From: Sphingopyxis macrogoltabida
Lineage (GTDB): Bacteria; Pseudomonadota; Alphaproteobacteria; Sphingomonadales; Sphingomonadaceae
Assembly (NCBI RefSeq): GCF_001314325.1
Contig: NZ_CP009429.1
Coordinates: forward strand, 3,224,501-3,288,500
Reading direction: 5' to 3'
Length of the DNA stretch: 64,000 nucleotides
Shown: piece after piece, positions 16,514-25,815 of the stretch
Numbering within the stretch: the stretch's first letter is position 1
Layout: each line of letters begins with the position of its first letter
The notes under the pieces: generated by a model
What the model was told of the DNA's origin: nothing
Database searches by the model: none
The model's input: only the letters and a program-made list of their open reading frames with translations
Position numbers and translations under genes: made by a program

Positions 16514-17096
16514 GTGCGATTCCGGCGCTGGCGAGGAGCGTCGCCGTTTCGAACATCGGCAAGCCGACGACGTTGCTATGGCTGCCCGACAGGAAGCGGA
16601 CAAAGGTCTCGGCGCGACCCTGGATCGCATAGCCGCCCGCCTTGCCCATCCCTTCGCCGCTTTCGACATACCAGTCGATCTCGGCGGCGCTCAGCGCCTT
16701 GAACGCGACGATCGTATCGACGACGCGCACCCGCGCCCGGCCGTCGGTGCCGACGACGCACAGCCCCGACCAGACGTGGTGCCGCCGGCCCGACAACAGC
16801 CCAAGCATGCGGCGAAGATCGGCCTCGTCGGCGGGTTTTTCGAGGATGCGGCGCCCGACCGCAACCGTGGTGTCGCCGGCGAGCACGACCTCGTGCGGCG
16901 CGCGTTCGATCGCCAGCGCCTTTCCCTCGGCAAGCCGGGCGACATAGGCGCGCGGCAGCTCGCCCTTGCGCGGCGTTTCGTCGATGTCGGGTGACGCGAT
17001 GCGCGCCGGAATCACGCCGATCCGCGCCAGCAATTCACGCCGGCGCGGCGAAGTCGAAGCCAGAACGAGCACGGGCATAGTCGCCGCGCCGCTCAC
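16506..17096 (-). CDS. maf: Maf family nucleotide pyrophosphatase
   Basis: A 196-residue Maf protein with the signature [12 protein letters not shown] near the N terminus and LAGDTTV in the middle. It ends with [11 protein letters not shown]. Family members hydrolyse non-canonical or m7G-type nucleoside triphosphates to monophosphates, as house-cleaning or division-linked enzymes. GTG 17096 overlaps the infA stop as GTGA, which supports coupling. ATG 17078, where homologues often begin, is the alternative and gives 190 residues. The gene sits between infA and the RNase E/G-like gene, an order common in sphingomonads. Confidence 0.92.
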   Translation of the reverse strand: MSGAATMPVLVLASTSPRRRELLARIGVIPARIASPDIDETPRKGELPRAYVARLAEGKALAIERAPHEVVLAGDTTVAVGRRILEKPADEADLRRMLGLLSGRRHHVWSGLCVVGTDGRARVRVVDTIVAFKALSAAEIDWYVESGEGMGKAGGYAIQGRAETFVRFLSGSHSNVVGLPMFETATLLASAGIALG

Positions 17097-17311
17097 TTGA
17101 AGCGATAGGTGATCCGACCCTTGGTCAGGTCATAGGGGGTGAGTTCGACGAGCACTTCGTCGCCCACGAGAACGCGGATGCGGTTCTTGCGCATCTTGCC
17201 GGCCGTGTGGCCCAGAATCTCGTGGTCGTTTTCCAGTTTGACGCGAAACATCGCGTTGGGCAGCAGTTCGACCACCTGGCCGCGCATTTCCAGAAGTTCT
17301 TCTTTCGCCAT
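17093..17311 (-). CDS. infA: Translation initiation factor IF-1
   Basis: A 72-residue protein, the normal IF-1 size. It is a single S1/OB-fold domain starting [19 protein letters not shown] and ending [11 protein letters not shown]. It binds the ribosomal A site during initiation together with IF-2 and IF-3. The start is ATG 17311 with AGAGGA just upstream. It is the first gene of the infA-maf-RNase E/G-yacG unit and overlaps maf by four bases. Its upstream region contains the long palindrome at 17412-17490. Confidence 0.97.
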   Translation of the reverse strand: MAKEELLEMRGQVVELLPNAMFRVKLENDHEILGHTAGKMRKNRIRVLVGDEVLVELTPYDLTKGRITYRFK

Positions 17312-17411
17312 CAATCCTCTATGGGCTCGAAATATAAAGATGGGCGCCCATAGCTCCAAAACGCGCCGATGGGAAGCAATCTGTGGCCTGATGTTTGGCA
17401 CTATCGTGCAA

Positions 17412-17490
17412 CGGCACCGGCCCGCTCCCCCACCCGGCCTCCCCACGATAGTAAACCAGGGAGGCTGGGTGGGGGAGCGGGCCGGTGCCG
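17412..17490. repeat. Long inverted repeat (REP-like), 32-bp arms
   Basis: Arms 17412-17443 and 17459-17490 pair over 32 bases with a single mismatch, around a 15-base loop. The arms are rich in CCGGCCCGCTCCCCCACCC. A shorter CTATCGTG/CACGATAG pair flanks the left arm and loop. It sits between the convergent-side end of the cupin-like gene and the infA promoter region, and probably also ends transcription. The form suggests a dispersed intergenic repeat. Confidence 0.7.
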
Positions 17491-17503
17491 CAAGGATTAG
17501 GCG

Positions 17504-18370
17504 TCACTCGACGAGCCGCAGCTTGCGCGCGACCCGCCAGCCGACCGTCTTCGCCCAGGCATAGCTCGGCCAGCGCGGCGGCATCGCCGGATCGAGCCCC
17601 ATGCGGCGGAGCGCCGCGTTGGCGGCGTGCGCTTCGGATTCGCGGTAGCTCCATTCGCTGCGCCAGGTGATCGACAGCGAGATCGACGGGGCGTCGCCAT
17701 TGGCGACGAAGTGCGGCGCCATCACCGGCATCAGCACCGCGTCGCCGGGGGCGAGCGGCACCTGTTGCGCGCCTTCGCGATAGGCCTCGTCCCACGGCAG
17801 GTTGCGATGTCCCCCGGTGTGATAGCGCTCATGCTCGCGGCGATGCGCGAAGCGTTCGTCGCCGGCGGGCCAGACGTTCATCACCTTCGTGCCCCGAAGT
17901 TGCAGCAGGATATTATGTTCGGGATCGAAGTGGAATGGCGTGATCGATCCGGGCGAGGAGATGAATACGAAACCCTGCGGCGTCAGCATCGCACCGGTGC
18001 GCGGCTCGACGACATCCTTGAGTTCGCCGAGCAGGTCCATGAGCAGGGTGCGATAGGCCTCCTCGCTCTCGATATTCTTGAGCACCGCCCAGCTGCGGTT
18101 GGTGTCGATGGTGCGGATCGTCTCGCCGATCGACAGGCCGTTCGACGGCACATCCTCGGGCAGAATGCCGATCGGCACGTCGCCGGGATTATATTCGACC
18201 TGTCCCGCCGGCAGCCCTTCGCCAAGTGCCGCGAGCGCCTCCAGCGACAGCAACGGGTGATCGCGCAGGCCGTGATGAAGCAGCCCCGCCTGCCGCGGAT
18301 AAAGTTCCTCCATCCGGTCCAGCGTTTCGGCGGGAAAGACGGTGCGGGCAATCGGCTGGTGCATGGTCAT
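17504..18370 (-). CDS. Cupin-like (JmjC-type) domain protein
   Basis: A 288-residue protein with a cupin/JmjC-like core. The iron-binding pattern HFD occurs in TPFHFDPEHNILLQL, and a later His occurs in MAPHFVANG. This is consistent with an Fe(II)/2-oxoglutarate-dependent hydroxylase, although members are often annotated only as cupin-like. The start is ATG 18370, which overlaps the TGA of the upstream GNAT gene as ATGA, so the two are coupled. The target is unknown. The pair lies just beyond the XrtA locus and may modify a cell-surface or secreted molecule, but that link is only positional. Confidence 0.8.
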   Translation of the reverse strand: MTMHQPIARTVFPAETLDRMEELYPRQAGLLHHGLRDHPLLSLEALAALGEGLPAGQVEYNPGDVPIGILPEDVPSNGLSIGETIRTIDTNRSWAVLKNIESEEAYRTLLMDLLGELKDVVEPRTGAMLTPQGFVFISSPGSITPFHFDPEHNILLQLRGTKVMNVWPAGDERFAHRREHERYHTGGHRNLPWDEAYREGAQQVPLAPGDAVLMPVMAPHFVANGDAPSISLSITWRSEWSYRESEAHAANAALRRMGLDPAMPPRWPSYAWAKTVGWRVARKLRLVE

Positions 18371-19563
18371 GCGGGGTCCTGTGGTTCTTCAGCAGCGGGG
18401 GCCGGGCGCTTCCAGCGCCGCCAGCCGCGTTCGAGTTTCGTGAGAATGGTGAAGCGCAGGCGGTCGGCGGCGCCGGACAATGGCACATTGACCCACAGGA
18501 GGTGGCGGCGTTCGCGCCACACACTGTCGATCATCGGATGGCCCGGCGCGGCGCAACTATCGACCCAGGCGATCCGGCCGTCTTCGAGCAGGTCGAGATT
18601 GGCCTGCTGGAGCAGCACGCCGGGAGAGAAGCGCGCATAATCCTCGTCGAAGGCGGTCTTGAACGAGAAGCCGCCCGGCGGGCAGAGGAAATTGACGAGC
18701 ATCGCGAGCGGCCGGCCGTCGAGATCGAGCGCGCGGAGGTCGAGCTTGCCGGCGTCGGCCGCGCCGGTGAGGATCGCGCGGAACCATGCCTCGGTATCGC
18801 CATGGCTCGCGAGCGCCGATCCCGCCCGCCCTTTCCAGCCGCGTGCTTCGAGATCCAAAAAGGCGTCGATCCACGGATCGAGCGGCTCGCCGGCCTGCCA
18901 GCGGCGGAACGCAACCGCGCCCTGCTCGGCCAGCCGGTTCGCCTGCCGCCGGAGTTCCTTGCGTTTCTTGCCGCGAACCGCCGCCTCCCAATAGGCATCG
19001 GGCGACAGGTCGCTTTCGAGCAGCGCGCGTTCCTCGCGGTGGACCACCTCGACCTCACCGCCCCGCATCCGGACGACGTCGATGAGGGCGCGGTGGAGCG
19101 GCCCGTCCTCGGTCAGCCGCGGCAGGTGCAGCAGGGTCTTCGCCCATGGCGCCGCATCGCACCAGCCGAGCAGGATGGACCAGAAAAGATTTTCGAACCC
19201 GGCGCGAACCAGCGGCGCGCCGTGGAAATGATTGGGATGCGCCCAGCCATCGACATGGCGCAGCGGCAGGCGGCCGTAATGGGCGGCAGGGGCGAGCGGC
19301 ATCACGCCGATCACCGGGCCATCGCTGCCATCGCGGACGAGGATGAGGCGCGCACGGCGATCTGGGTCGAGCAGGTGCAGCGCCGACTGCAGGCACCAGC
19401 GCTCGGCAAAGGGATTCGGCTCGCTCGCTTCCGCCGCCAGCCGGTCCCACGCCTCGGCAAGCGGCGGCGACAGCGCCAGCGGATCGACGACACGCACCGT
19501 CAGCGGCGCGGCGTCGGCGGGCACGGCGACGCCGTTGATCGGAAAGGCGGGATGGACCGTCAT
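18367..19563 (-). CDS. GNAT family N-acetyltransferase (CelD/FemAB-like)
   Basis: A 398-residue protein of the long GNAT (Acetyltransf_6) type. It has the basic helix GKKRKELRRQANRLAEQG and the C-terminal GFSFKTAFDEDYARFSPG, which are typical of CelD-like acyltransferases tied to polysaccharide work. No signal peptide is seen. ATG 19563 is chosen; a TTG 42 bases upstream in frame has no ribosome site. It is coupled by ATGA to the cupin-like gene. The acceptor is unknown, but nearby polysaccharide genes make a sugar or lipid-linked substrate reasonable. Confidence 0.82.
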   Translation of the reverse strand: MTVHPAFPINGVAVPADAAPLTVRVVDPLALSPPLAEAWDRLAAEASEPNPFAERWCLQSALHLLDPDRRARLILVRDGSDGPVIGVMPLAPAAHYGRLPLRHVDGWAHPNHFHGAPLVRAGFENLFWSILLGWCDAAPWAKTLLHLPRLTEDGPLHRALIDVVRMRGGEVEVVHREERALLESDLSPDAYWEAAVRGKKRKELRRQANRLAEQGAVAFRRWQAGEPLDPWIDAFLDLEARGWKGRAGSALASHGDTEAWFRAILTGAADAGKLDLRALDLDGRPLAMLVNFLCPPGGFSFKTAFDEDYARFSPGVLLQQANLDLLEDGRIAWVDSCAAPGHPMIDSVWRERRHLLWVNVPLSGAADRLRFTILTKLERGWRRWKRPAPAAEEPQDPA

Positions 19564-19694
19564 CGGCAGCGAGCCTAGCAGCGAAGCGTTAAGGATGGGT
19601 GGCAATTTCGATGCGCCTTTCCCGCTCTATCGGGCTCAGACCTATGGTTGGCGCCCAATTGCAGCGTTTCGGCGATGCGCTATGTTGCCTCTCC

Positions 19695-20072
19695 ATGAAA
19701 ATGACACCCCTCGAACTCGCCGCACTGGATGCTGTCCGGACGGAATCGGCCGAATGGGCCAGCGTGGTCGATCCGCTTTTGCTTCGCGGTGACGTGCTGT
19801 CGCGCGTCAATACCGGCGGCGGTTTCTTCACGGAGTTGCAACGCGCGCCCCGACAAGACGGCGCAGACCCGAAACAGCGATCTTCGCAGAACAATGTCTG
19901 GATCAACGTCGTGGGGCTGGCATATGGGCTCGGAATCATCCTTCATCTGCGAGACGGCATCGCGCTTTTGGAAGGATATGCGGTCGGCCCGGAGGATACG
20001 TCGAAGATCGATCTAGCGCGAGGTCGCTTCGAGATCGCCGACGAACCGGGGCCGATATCGAACGACAGTTAA
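19695..20072 (+). CDS. Hypothetical protein, 125 residues
   Basis: A short reading frame starting MKMTPLELAALDAVRTE. I do not recognise the family. It has no signal peptide or membrane segment, a central GGGFFTELQR, and a possible single fold of mixed strands and helices. The ribosome site is weak, so the start is uncertain. It is alone on the plus strand, flanked by genes on the other strand, and ends at a convergent hairpin. That hairpin supports it being a real transcript. Confidence 0.55.
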   Translation: MKMTPLELAALDAVRTESAEWASVVDPLLLRGDVLSRVNTGGGFFTELQRAPRQDGADPKQRSSQNNVWINVVGLAYGLGIILHLRDGIALLEGYAVGPEDTSKIDLARGRFEIADEPGPISNDS

Positions 20073-20075
20073 TCC

Positions 20076-20096
20076 CGGACGCGATTTTCGCGTCCG
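20076..20096. terminator. Convergent bidirectional hairpin
   Basis: CGGACGCGA and TCGCGTCCG form a perfect 9-bp stem with a TTT loop, four bases after one stop codon and 12 bases from the converging XrtA-locus stop. Position and shape fit a shared terminator, although no long T run follows. Confidence 0.55.
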
Positions 20097-20108
20097 CAAA
20101 CGAGCGCC

Positions 20109-22004
20109 TCAAATCCCGAACAGCTTGGCCAACGACTTTTCCAGCATGAAGAATTGCCAGATCAGCCGCCCGTGATCGCGGCGTCCCGACTGGTGCGCGG
20201 CAACGATCCGCTCGATCTCGGCCATGTCGAACCACCCCGACCGCGCGAGGGTCGACGAGGTCGCGAGGCCTTTGGCAGCATCGACGAGCGGGCCGCGGAA
20301 CCAGTGCGACACCGGCGTCACGAACCCCATCTTGGGCCGATAGAGAATGTCGTGCGGCAGATAGGGCTCCATCGCCTGCTTGAGGATCGCCTTGCCCGTC
20401 CCGCCCTTCACCCGCATCGATGCCGGCAGGCTCGCTGCAAACTCGATCAGGCGGTAATCGAGCAAGGGCTCGCGGGCCTCAAGGCTGACTGCCATGCTCA
20501 TCCGGTCGGTCTTGGTCAGAATGTCGCCGGGCAGCCAGATCATCATGTCCGCATATTGGGCGCGGTCGAGCGCCTCGCGCGCCGGCGCCTCGGCCATCGC
20601 CCGCCAGTATCGCGCCTCGGCGACATGATCGCCGAGCGCGTGCTTCGCGGCATCGTTGAACAGGCGCACGCGCTGGTCGGGGCCGGTGACCCCGACCGCT
20701 TCGGCATAGCCTTCGGCGCCGCTCTTCGACAGGCTGGCGAGCGTCGCGCGCGCGCGCAGCGGCCGCGGAGCCCAGTCCATCTGCGGCCAGACACGCGCCA
20801 GCGGCCCGAGCACGCCGCGCCGCAGGAATCCCGGAATCAGCCCGCGCAGCCGCTCTTCCTGATGCTGGAAAACGAGGCGACGATAGCCCGCAAAGGCCTC
20901 GTCGGCGCCGTCACCCGACAGCGCAACTGTCACCTCTTCACGCGCGAGTTCGCACACGCGATACGTCGGCAACGCACTGGCGTCGGCGAAGGGCTCGTCG
21001 AACATGTCGGCGATATGATCGACGAGCGCGAAGTCGCCCGCCGCGACGGTACGGGTGCGATGATCGGTGGCGAACCGCTCGGCGATCTGCTGCGCATAGG
21101 CGGTTTCGTCGAGCGCGGCCTGGTCGAACCCGATGGTGCAGGTCTTGACCGCCTTCGCGCTCGCCTCCGCCATCAGCGCGACCACGGCGCTCGAATCGAC
21201 CCCGCCCGACAGAAAGGCGCCGAGCGGCACGTCGGCAACCAAGCGGTCGGTCACCGCGGCGCGCATCAGATGGACAAGATGTTCGGCGGCTTCGTCTTCG
21301 CTGGCGCGGATACGCTTCGAAAAATCGGGCGCCCACCAGCGCGTCGGCGCCGGAACCGGCTTGCCGCGTTCGAGCAGCAGATAATGGCCCGCGGGCAATT
21401 TCTGCACTCCCGCGACGATGCAATTATCGTCGGGCACATAACCGAGCGCGAGGAAATCCTCGATCGCGCTGAGGTTCGCTTCCTGCCGCAGCAACGGGTG
21501 CCGCAGCAGCCCCTTGAGTTCGGATGCGAACGCCACCGAACCGTCCGACAGGCGCGCGTGGTGGAGCGGCTTCACCCCCAGCCGGTCGCGCGCGAGGAAC
21601 AGGCAGCCCCGCGCATGATCGTGGATCGCGAACGCGAACATCCCGTTGAGTCGCGACAGGCAATCGACGCCCCACTGGCGCCACGCCGCGATGATCACCT
21701 CGGTATCGCCGCTGGTGCGAAAGCGATAACCGCGATCTTCAAGTTCGGTGCGGAGCTCACGGAAATTGTAGATTTCGCCGTTATAGGTCAGCGTAACGGC
21801 CTCGTCGTCGCTGGCCATCGGTTGCGGGCTACCCTCGATATCGATGATCGACAGGCGCAGATGCGCAAGGCCGACGCCGGGCGCGGTCCATTCACCCGCG
21901 CCGTCGGGCCCGCGATGCGCCATCGGATGGAGCATCGCGCGCAGCCGCGCCGGATCGACCGGCTTCGCCGTTTCGAGATGATAGATGCCTGCGATCCCAC
22001 ACAT
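20109..22004 (-). CDS. XrtA-system amidotransferase (asparagine synthase type)
   Basis: A 631-residue protein. Its N-terminal class II glutamine amidotransferase domain has nucleophile Cys2 in MCGIAGIY. Its asparagine-synthase-like domain has the ATP-binding SGGVDSS. It matches the amidotransferase that accompanies exosortase A loci (TIGR03108 type), thought to amidate a sugar or linker of the exported polysaccharide rather than make asparagine. It is the last gene of the long minus-strand XrtA unit, 11 bases after xrtA, and ends at a convergent hairpin. The true acceptor is not known. Confidence 0.9.
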   Translation of the reverse strand: MCGIAGIYHLETAKPVDPARLRAMLHPMAHRGPDGAGEWTAPGVGLAHLRLSIIDIEGSPQPMASDDEAVTLTYNGEIYNFRELRTELEDRGYRFRTSGDTEVIIAAWRQWGVDCLSRLNGMFAFAIHDHARGCLFLARDRLGVKPLHHARLSDGSVAFASELKGLLRHPLLRQEANLSAIEDFLALGYVPDDNCIVAGVQKLPAGHYLLLERGKPVPAPTRWWAPDFSKRIRASEDEAAEHLVHLMRAAVTDRLVADVPLGAFLSGGVDSSAVVALMAEASAKAVKTCTIGFDQAALDETAYAQQIAERFATDHRTRTVAAGDFALVDHIADMFDEPFADASALPTYRVCELAREEVTVALSGDGADEAFAGYRRLVFQHQEERLRGLIPGFLRRGVLGPLARVWPQMDWAPRPLRARATLASLSKSGAEGYAEAVGVTGPDQRVRLFNDAAKHALGDHVAEARYWRAMAEAPAREALDRAQYADMMIWLPGDILTKTDRMSMAVSLEAREPLLDYRLIEFAASLPASMRVKGGTGKAILKQAMEPYLPHDILYRPKMGFVTPVSHWFRGPLVDAAKGLATSSTLARSGWFDMAEIERIVAAHQSGRRDHGRLIWQFFMLEKSLAKLFGI

Positions 22005-22015
22005 ATCGTCGTCGC

Positions 22016-23530
22016 TTAGCGGGTTTCGAGCGCGCGGTCAGCCATTGCCTGCGCGCCGCCCGACGCCGACACGAAATCGGCGATGGCCTCGCGCCCGCCC
22101 TGCCCCGCCTCGCTCGATACGATCAGCGACAGCGCGCGCGGGTCGCCTCCGAGCAGGCGCGCCTGCAATCCGGCGAGTTTGGCGCGGCGCGGACTGCCCG
22201 TCGCCTCGCCGCCGACGACGTACCAGGTGGCCGCGTCGCGCAGCACCGGGCCCGGGTGGAGCAGCCGCTCCGTCTTTCCGCCATCGACCGGCGGCAGCGG
22301 AGCGCTCCACGCCCATTTGCTGTCGAGATCGACCGCGCCCTGTCCGAAGGCGACGACTTCGCGTCCTTCGGCCTGCCGCTCATAACCGCCGATCGCGACG
22401 GTCACCCGGCGACCCCTGGCATCGGTGAAGTGCCGCATCAGCCGCTCGTCGGCGCCATCGTAACGCGGTGCCCATGGCGTTCCCGTCGCCAGCGTCCCGG
22501 CCCAACCCGCAGGCGTTTCGACCGCCATCGTGCCCGGCAGCGGCGCCGACCGGCCGCCGACCAGCACCGCCCAGCCGAGGAAGAGGAGCGGCAGCGCAAG
22601 AGCGGCGGGCAGCACGGCCTTGGCGGGCCCGGAAAAGCGCGGCAGTCCATCGAGCCCGCGGATATCGACCGCGGCATCGTTCGCGGGACGATCGAACCAG
22701 CGCCACGCGACGAACATCACGAGCAGGATGACCAGACCGAAGAATATCCAGCCGTAAAAGATGTGGTCGATACCGCCCGCCGCCTCGATCCCCCAGATCT
22801 CGGCCGCGACCATCGTGCCATAGGCGCGCAGCGCATTGGCAATGATCGTCGTCGCCAGCGCCAGCGCAACGAAAACGATCCGCCGCGTCCAGCTCCGGAA
22901 GCAGAGATGCGCCGCAAACACCGAATAGGCGAGCATCGCGATCAGGAAATTGACCCCCGAACACTCCTCCGCGACCTCGAAGAAGCCGGCCTTCGTCGTG
23001 ACGAACACCCCCTGCATCTCGGCGGCGATCCCCGACAGGTGGAGCAGGATGACGCTGATGTGCGCGGTGAACGTCTGGAGCATCGGCACCAGTTCCTCGC
23101 CGAACGGCACCAGCAGCAGCGCATAGCCGAGCGGAAAGAGCAGCCCGCGCACCAGCTTCTCGCCGAGCGTCGCCGCGACCACGCCCTGCAGCATCAGGAC
23201 CAGCCCGACCTGCCGGAACAGCCCGACGCCTGCCGCTTCGCCGACGAGCCAGACGAATCCGGCCCCGGCGATCCAGATCAGCGCCGGCCACCAGAAGGCG
23301 GGCGTCAACGTCCTGAGTTGCGGCACGCGCTGTGCGACGAGCCAGCCGATCATCGGCACCATCAGCAGACAGTGGGTGAAAGTCGAGCTGTGCCACCAGA
23401 TGCCCGCCATGTCGGCCGCGTCGCGATAAAAGAGTGCGAGAACCGCCGCCGACAAGGCGACCAGCGCCGCGATATGCTGCTGCCAGCGCGACCAGCCTTG
23501 CAGGCGGTCGAGGGCGCGCAAGGACGGCAT
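22016..23530 (-). CDS. xrtA: Exosortase A with fused EpsI-like C-terminal domain
   Basis: A 504-residue protein. About eight membrane segments fill residues 20-330 and hold the exosortase catalytic residues Cys190 (EECSGVN), Arg235 (NALRAYG) and His256 (DHIFYGW). An EpsI-like soluble domain occupies roughly residues 350-504. Exosortase A cleaves PEP-CTERM signals at the inner membrane and probably joins the proteins to a surface polymer. The start is ATG 23530, overlapping the upstream glycosyltransferase stop by one base. The fusion with EpsI is the usual XrtA form. Confidence 0.93.
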   Translation of the reverse strand: MPSLRALDRLQGWSRWQQHIAALVALSAAVLALFYRDAADMAGIWWHSSTFTHCLLMVPMIGWLVAQRVPQLRTLTPAFWWPALIWIAGAGFVWLVGEAAGVGLFRQVGLVLMLQGVVAATLGEKLVRGLLFPLGYALLLVPFGEELVPMLQTFTAHISVILLHLSGIAAEMQGVFVTTKAGFFEVAEECSGVNFLIAMLAYSVFAAHLCFRSWTRRIVFVALALATTIIANALRAYGTMVAAEIWGIEAAGGIDHIFYGWIFFGLVILLVMFVAWRWFDRPANDAAVDIRGLDGLPRFSGPAKAVLPAALALPLLFLGWAVLVGGRSAPLPGTMAVETPAGWAGTLATGTPWAPRYDGADERLMRHFTDARGRRVTVAIGGYERQAEGREVVAFGQGAVDLDSKWAWSAPLPPVDGGKTERLLHPGPVLRDAATWYVVGGEATGSPRRAKLAGLQARLLGGDPRALSLIVSSEAGQGGREAIADFVSASGGAQAMADRALETR

Positions 23531-24735
23531 CAGGCGGCAATCCCGAGCAATTGCCCAAGCGGCGCCAGGCGCGCGTCCCAGCCATAACGCTCGATCATCC
23601 GCGCGCGTGCCGCCGCCCCCATGGTCGCGGCGGCGTTCCGATCGTCGAAAAGCGTGCAAACCGCTGCGGCCATCGCCTGCGCGTCATCGGCAACGACCAG
23701 ATGCTCGCCCGCGACGGCATCGATGCCGGTTGCCGCCGCCGCGCTTGCGGCCACCGGCCGCGCCATCGCCATCGCCTCGAGCAGCTTGTTCTGCACCCCG
23801 CGCGCCAGCAGCAGCGGCGCGACGACCGCGTCGGCGGCGGCCAGCCAGGGCCGCACGTCGGGAACCTCGCCGGTCACCATCACCCCGGCGTGTTTTTCAA
23901 GCGCCCGCACCTCATCGGTCGGCGCACGGCCGACGATCGCGAAACGCGCCGCGGGATGCCGCCGACGAACGAGCGGCAAGATGTCCTCGGCGAACCAGCG
24001 CACGGCGTCGATATTGGGGCGATAATCCATCTGGCCGGTGAACACCGCGAGCGGCCCCGGCTCCGCCGTGACGGGCTCTAACGCCAGCGCCGGGTCGAAC
24101 TTCGCCGTGTCGATGCCATTTTCGACCGCGCGAACCTTGTCGCTGCCCAGTCCGCTGCGCGAGCGAAACAGCGCCGCCTCGGCTTCGCTGACGAACAGGC
24201 TCGCATCGACCTCGCGCGCGATATCGGCCTCGAATGCCGCCAGCTTCTTCGCCTCGCGCCGGTGAATCCAGTTCAGCGGCTGGCGGCCGTCCTGTTCGGC
24301 ATAGGTCGCGAACTTGGCCGAATCGACGTCGACGAAATCCATGATCACCCGCCCGGTGAAGCCGGCCGGCAGATATTGCGCCATCTGGCCCGAGAAGGCG
24401 ACGATATGGCTGATCTTGCCCTCACCCAGCAGGTCGTCGATTTGGTGCGCGAGCGCGAGGTTGCGGAACAGCCGGTTCGATACCGGCTCGCCATGCAGCA
24501 ACGCCTGCGCGAGCGCGACCGGCCGCGAAACGTCACGCACTTCGATCGCCAAACTTTTGCAAAGCGGGGCCATTTTGTCGCGCGCCAATGCCGCATCCGC
24601 AGCATTGTCGGCGAGCGCCGCGACATGGACCGGCGCGAGCTTCACCAGCGCTTCGAACATATGCCAGCTGCGGATGCGGTCGCCGCGATCGGGCGGCCAC
24701 GGCGCCCGGTGCACGAGAAACAGGATTTCGGCCAT
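23530..24735 (-). CDS. XrtA-system glycosyltransferase (TIGR03087 type)
   Basis: A 401-residue glycosyltransferase of the two-Rossmann (GT-B, group 1) type, starting AEILFLVHRAPWPPDRGDRIRS, a hallmark of the exosortase-A-linked family TIGR03087. The donor-binding region includes VENGIDTAKFDP and the C-terminal TGEVPDVRPWLAAADAVVAPL. It probably adds a sugar during assembly of the polymer handled by this locus, at the cytoplasmic face. ATG 24735 is preferred to the adjacent GTG. It lies between the FemAB-type gene (12 bases upstream) and xrtA (one-base overlap). Confidence 0.88.
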   Translation of the reverse strand: MAEILFLVHRAPWPPDRGDRIRSWHMFEALVKLAPVHVAALADNAADAALARDKMAPLCKSLAIEVRDVSRPVALAQALLHGEPVSNRLFRNLALAHQIDDLLGEGKISHIVAFSGQMAQYLPAGFTGRVIMDFVDVDSAKFATYAEQDGRQPLNWIHRREAKKLAAFEADIAREVDASLFVSEAEAALFRSRSGLGSDKVRAVENGIDTAKFDPALALEPVTAEPGPLAVFTGQMDYRPNIDAVRWFAEDILPLVRRRHPAARFAIVGRAPTDEVRALEKHAGVMVTGEVPDVRPWLAAADAVVAPLLLARGVQNKLLEAMAMARPVAASAAAATGIDAVAGEHLVVADDAQAMAAAVCTLFDDRNAAATMGAAARARMIERYGWDARLAPLGQLLGIAA

Positions 24736-24747
24736 CACCCCAGAAAC

Positions 24748-25815
24748 CTAACCAAGTCCGCGGGCGATCAGCGGGCCGATCCGGTTTGCCGCCCAGAGAG
24801 GCAGCTTTTTCCACAGGTCGACCTGCAGCCGGTATTTGGCGCTGTTCGGATTGGTGTCGCGCGGCTTTTGGCCGGGCGCGAGCCAGCGTGCATAGACCAG
24901 CGGCTGCGGCTCGAAGCCCCAGTTCTTCTTGTAGCTGTACGGACCGGTGCCGACCTTCGACCGGCCGAAATCGAAGCGCGTGCACCCGCGTTCGCGCGCA
25001 TGGCGCATCAGCGCGAAATACATGAGTTCGTTGGCGCGCAGCCCGCGCGCCTCGGCAAGGCCGCCGCCCCAAAAGGGCATGACCGTGCCGCGCCAATAGA
25101 GGCTGAGAACGCTCGCCACCGCCCGCCCGTCGCTGCGAACGGTCAAGATGTCGGCGTCGCCGCCGAAAGCGTCGAGCACTGCGTCGAACAGCGCCTTCGG
25201 AAACACCGGCGTTCCAAGGTTGCGCACGCTCGTCGCATAGATGCGGTAATGGTCGCGCCGCTCGGTCGTGTCGTTACCGGTGGTGACGGTCAGGTCGCCG
25301 CCCAGCGCCTTGCGCACCTCGGCTCGCTGCTTGCGCGGAATGGCGAGCAGTTCGGCTTCGTCGTCGGCGGAAAGATCGCGCGCAAAGCCGGCATAGACGC
25401 CTTCCTCGCGATGCCAGCCGGCGCCTTCAGGCAGCGCTCCGCCGCGCAGTTCGACCGAAGGAACGGCCAGCGACGCGGCCATTTCGGCGGCGCCCTGCGC
25501 CAGAATGGCGGCCACCGCCGGATCGTTCGCGAGGATGCCGCCATCGACCGCAAAGCCACTGCCGACCAGCGCCTGCCCGAATAGCGGCGAACGGACGTGA
25601 TGAAGCGGCAGGATGCCGGTCAGCGCTCCGGACGCATCGCGCGCGGTGACCAAGTGACAGCGATGCCCGGTCGCCCGGGTGATCGCCTCGCACCAGCCAC
25701 GGCTGTGAAACGGCGTCGCGGCGGGGTGCGCCGCGACATAGGCGTCCCACGCGGCCGCATCGGAGAGCGGCGCGCCGGAAAAACCGGGCTTCATCGGGAC
25801 GCTCGGCGCATTCAC
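24748..25815 (-). CDS. XrtA-associated FemAB-type protein
   Basis: A 355-residue protein of the FemAB/GNAT superfamily (TIGR03019 type), with a double acyltransferase fold. The C-terminal part holds FDFGRSKVGTGPYSYKKNWG, typical for this group. It is expected to transfer an aminoacyl or acyl group in surface-polymer assembly. GTG 25815 is chosen because it overlaps the deacetylase stop as GTGA; ATG 25794 is the alternative. The activity is inferred from the family only. Confidence 0.87.
   Translation of the reverse strand: MNAPSVPMKPGFSGAPLSDAAAWDAYVAAHPAATPFHSRGWCEAITRATGHRCHLVTARDASGALTGILPLHHVRSPLFGQALVGSGFAVDGGILANDPAVAAILAQGAAEMAASLAVPSVELRGGALPEGAGWHREEGVYAGFARDLSADDEAELLAIPRKQRAEVRKALGGDLTVTTGNDTTERRDHYRIYATSVRNLGTPVFPKALFDAVLDAFGGDADILTVRSDGRAVASVLSLYWRGTVMPFWGGGLAEARGLRANELMYFALMRHARERGCTRFDFGRSKVGTGPYSYKKNWGFEPQPLVYARWLAPGQKPRDTNPNSAKYRLQVDLWKKLPLWAANRIGPLIARGLG

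Noticed and set aside
19599-19694. N-terminal extension of the hypothetical protein at 19695
   Set aside because: The extension is Arg-rich without a ribosome site and overlaps the region upstream of the divergent GNAT gene.
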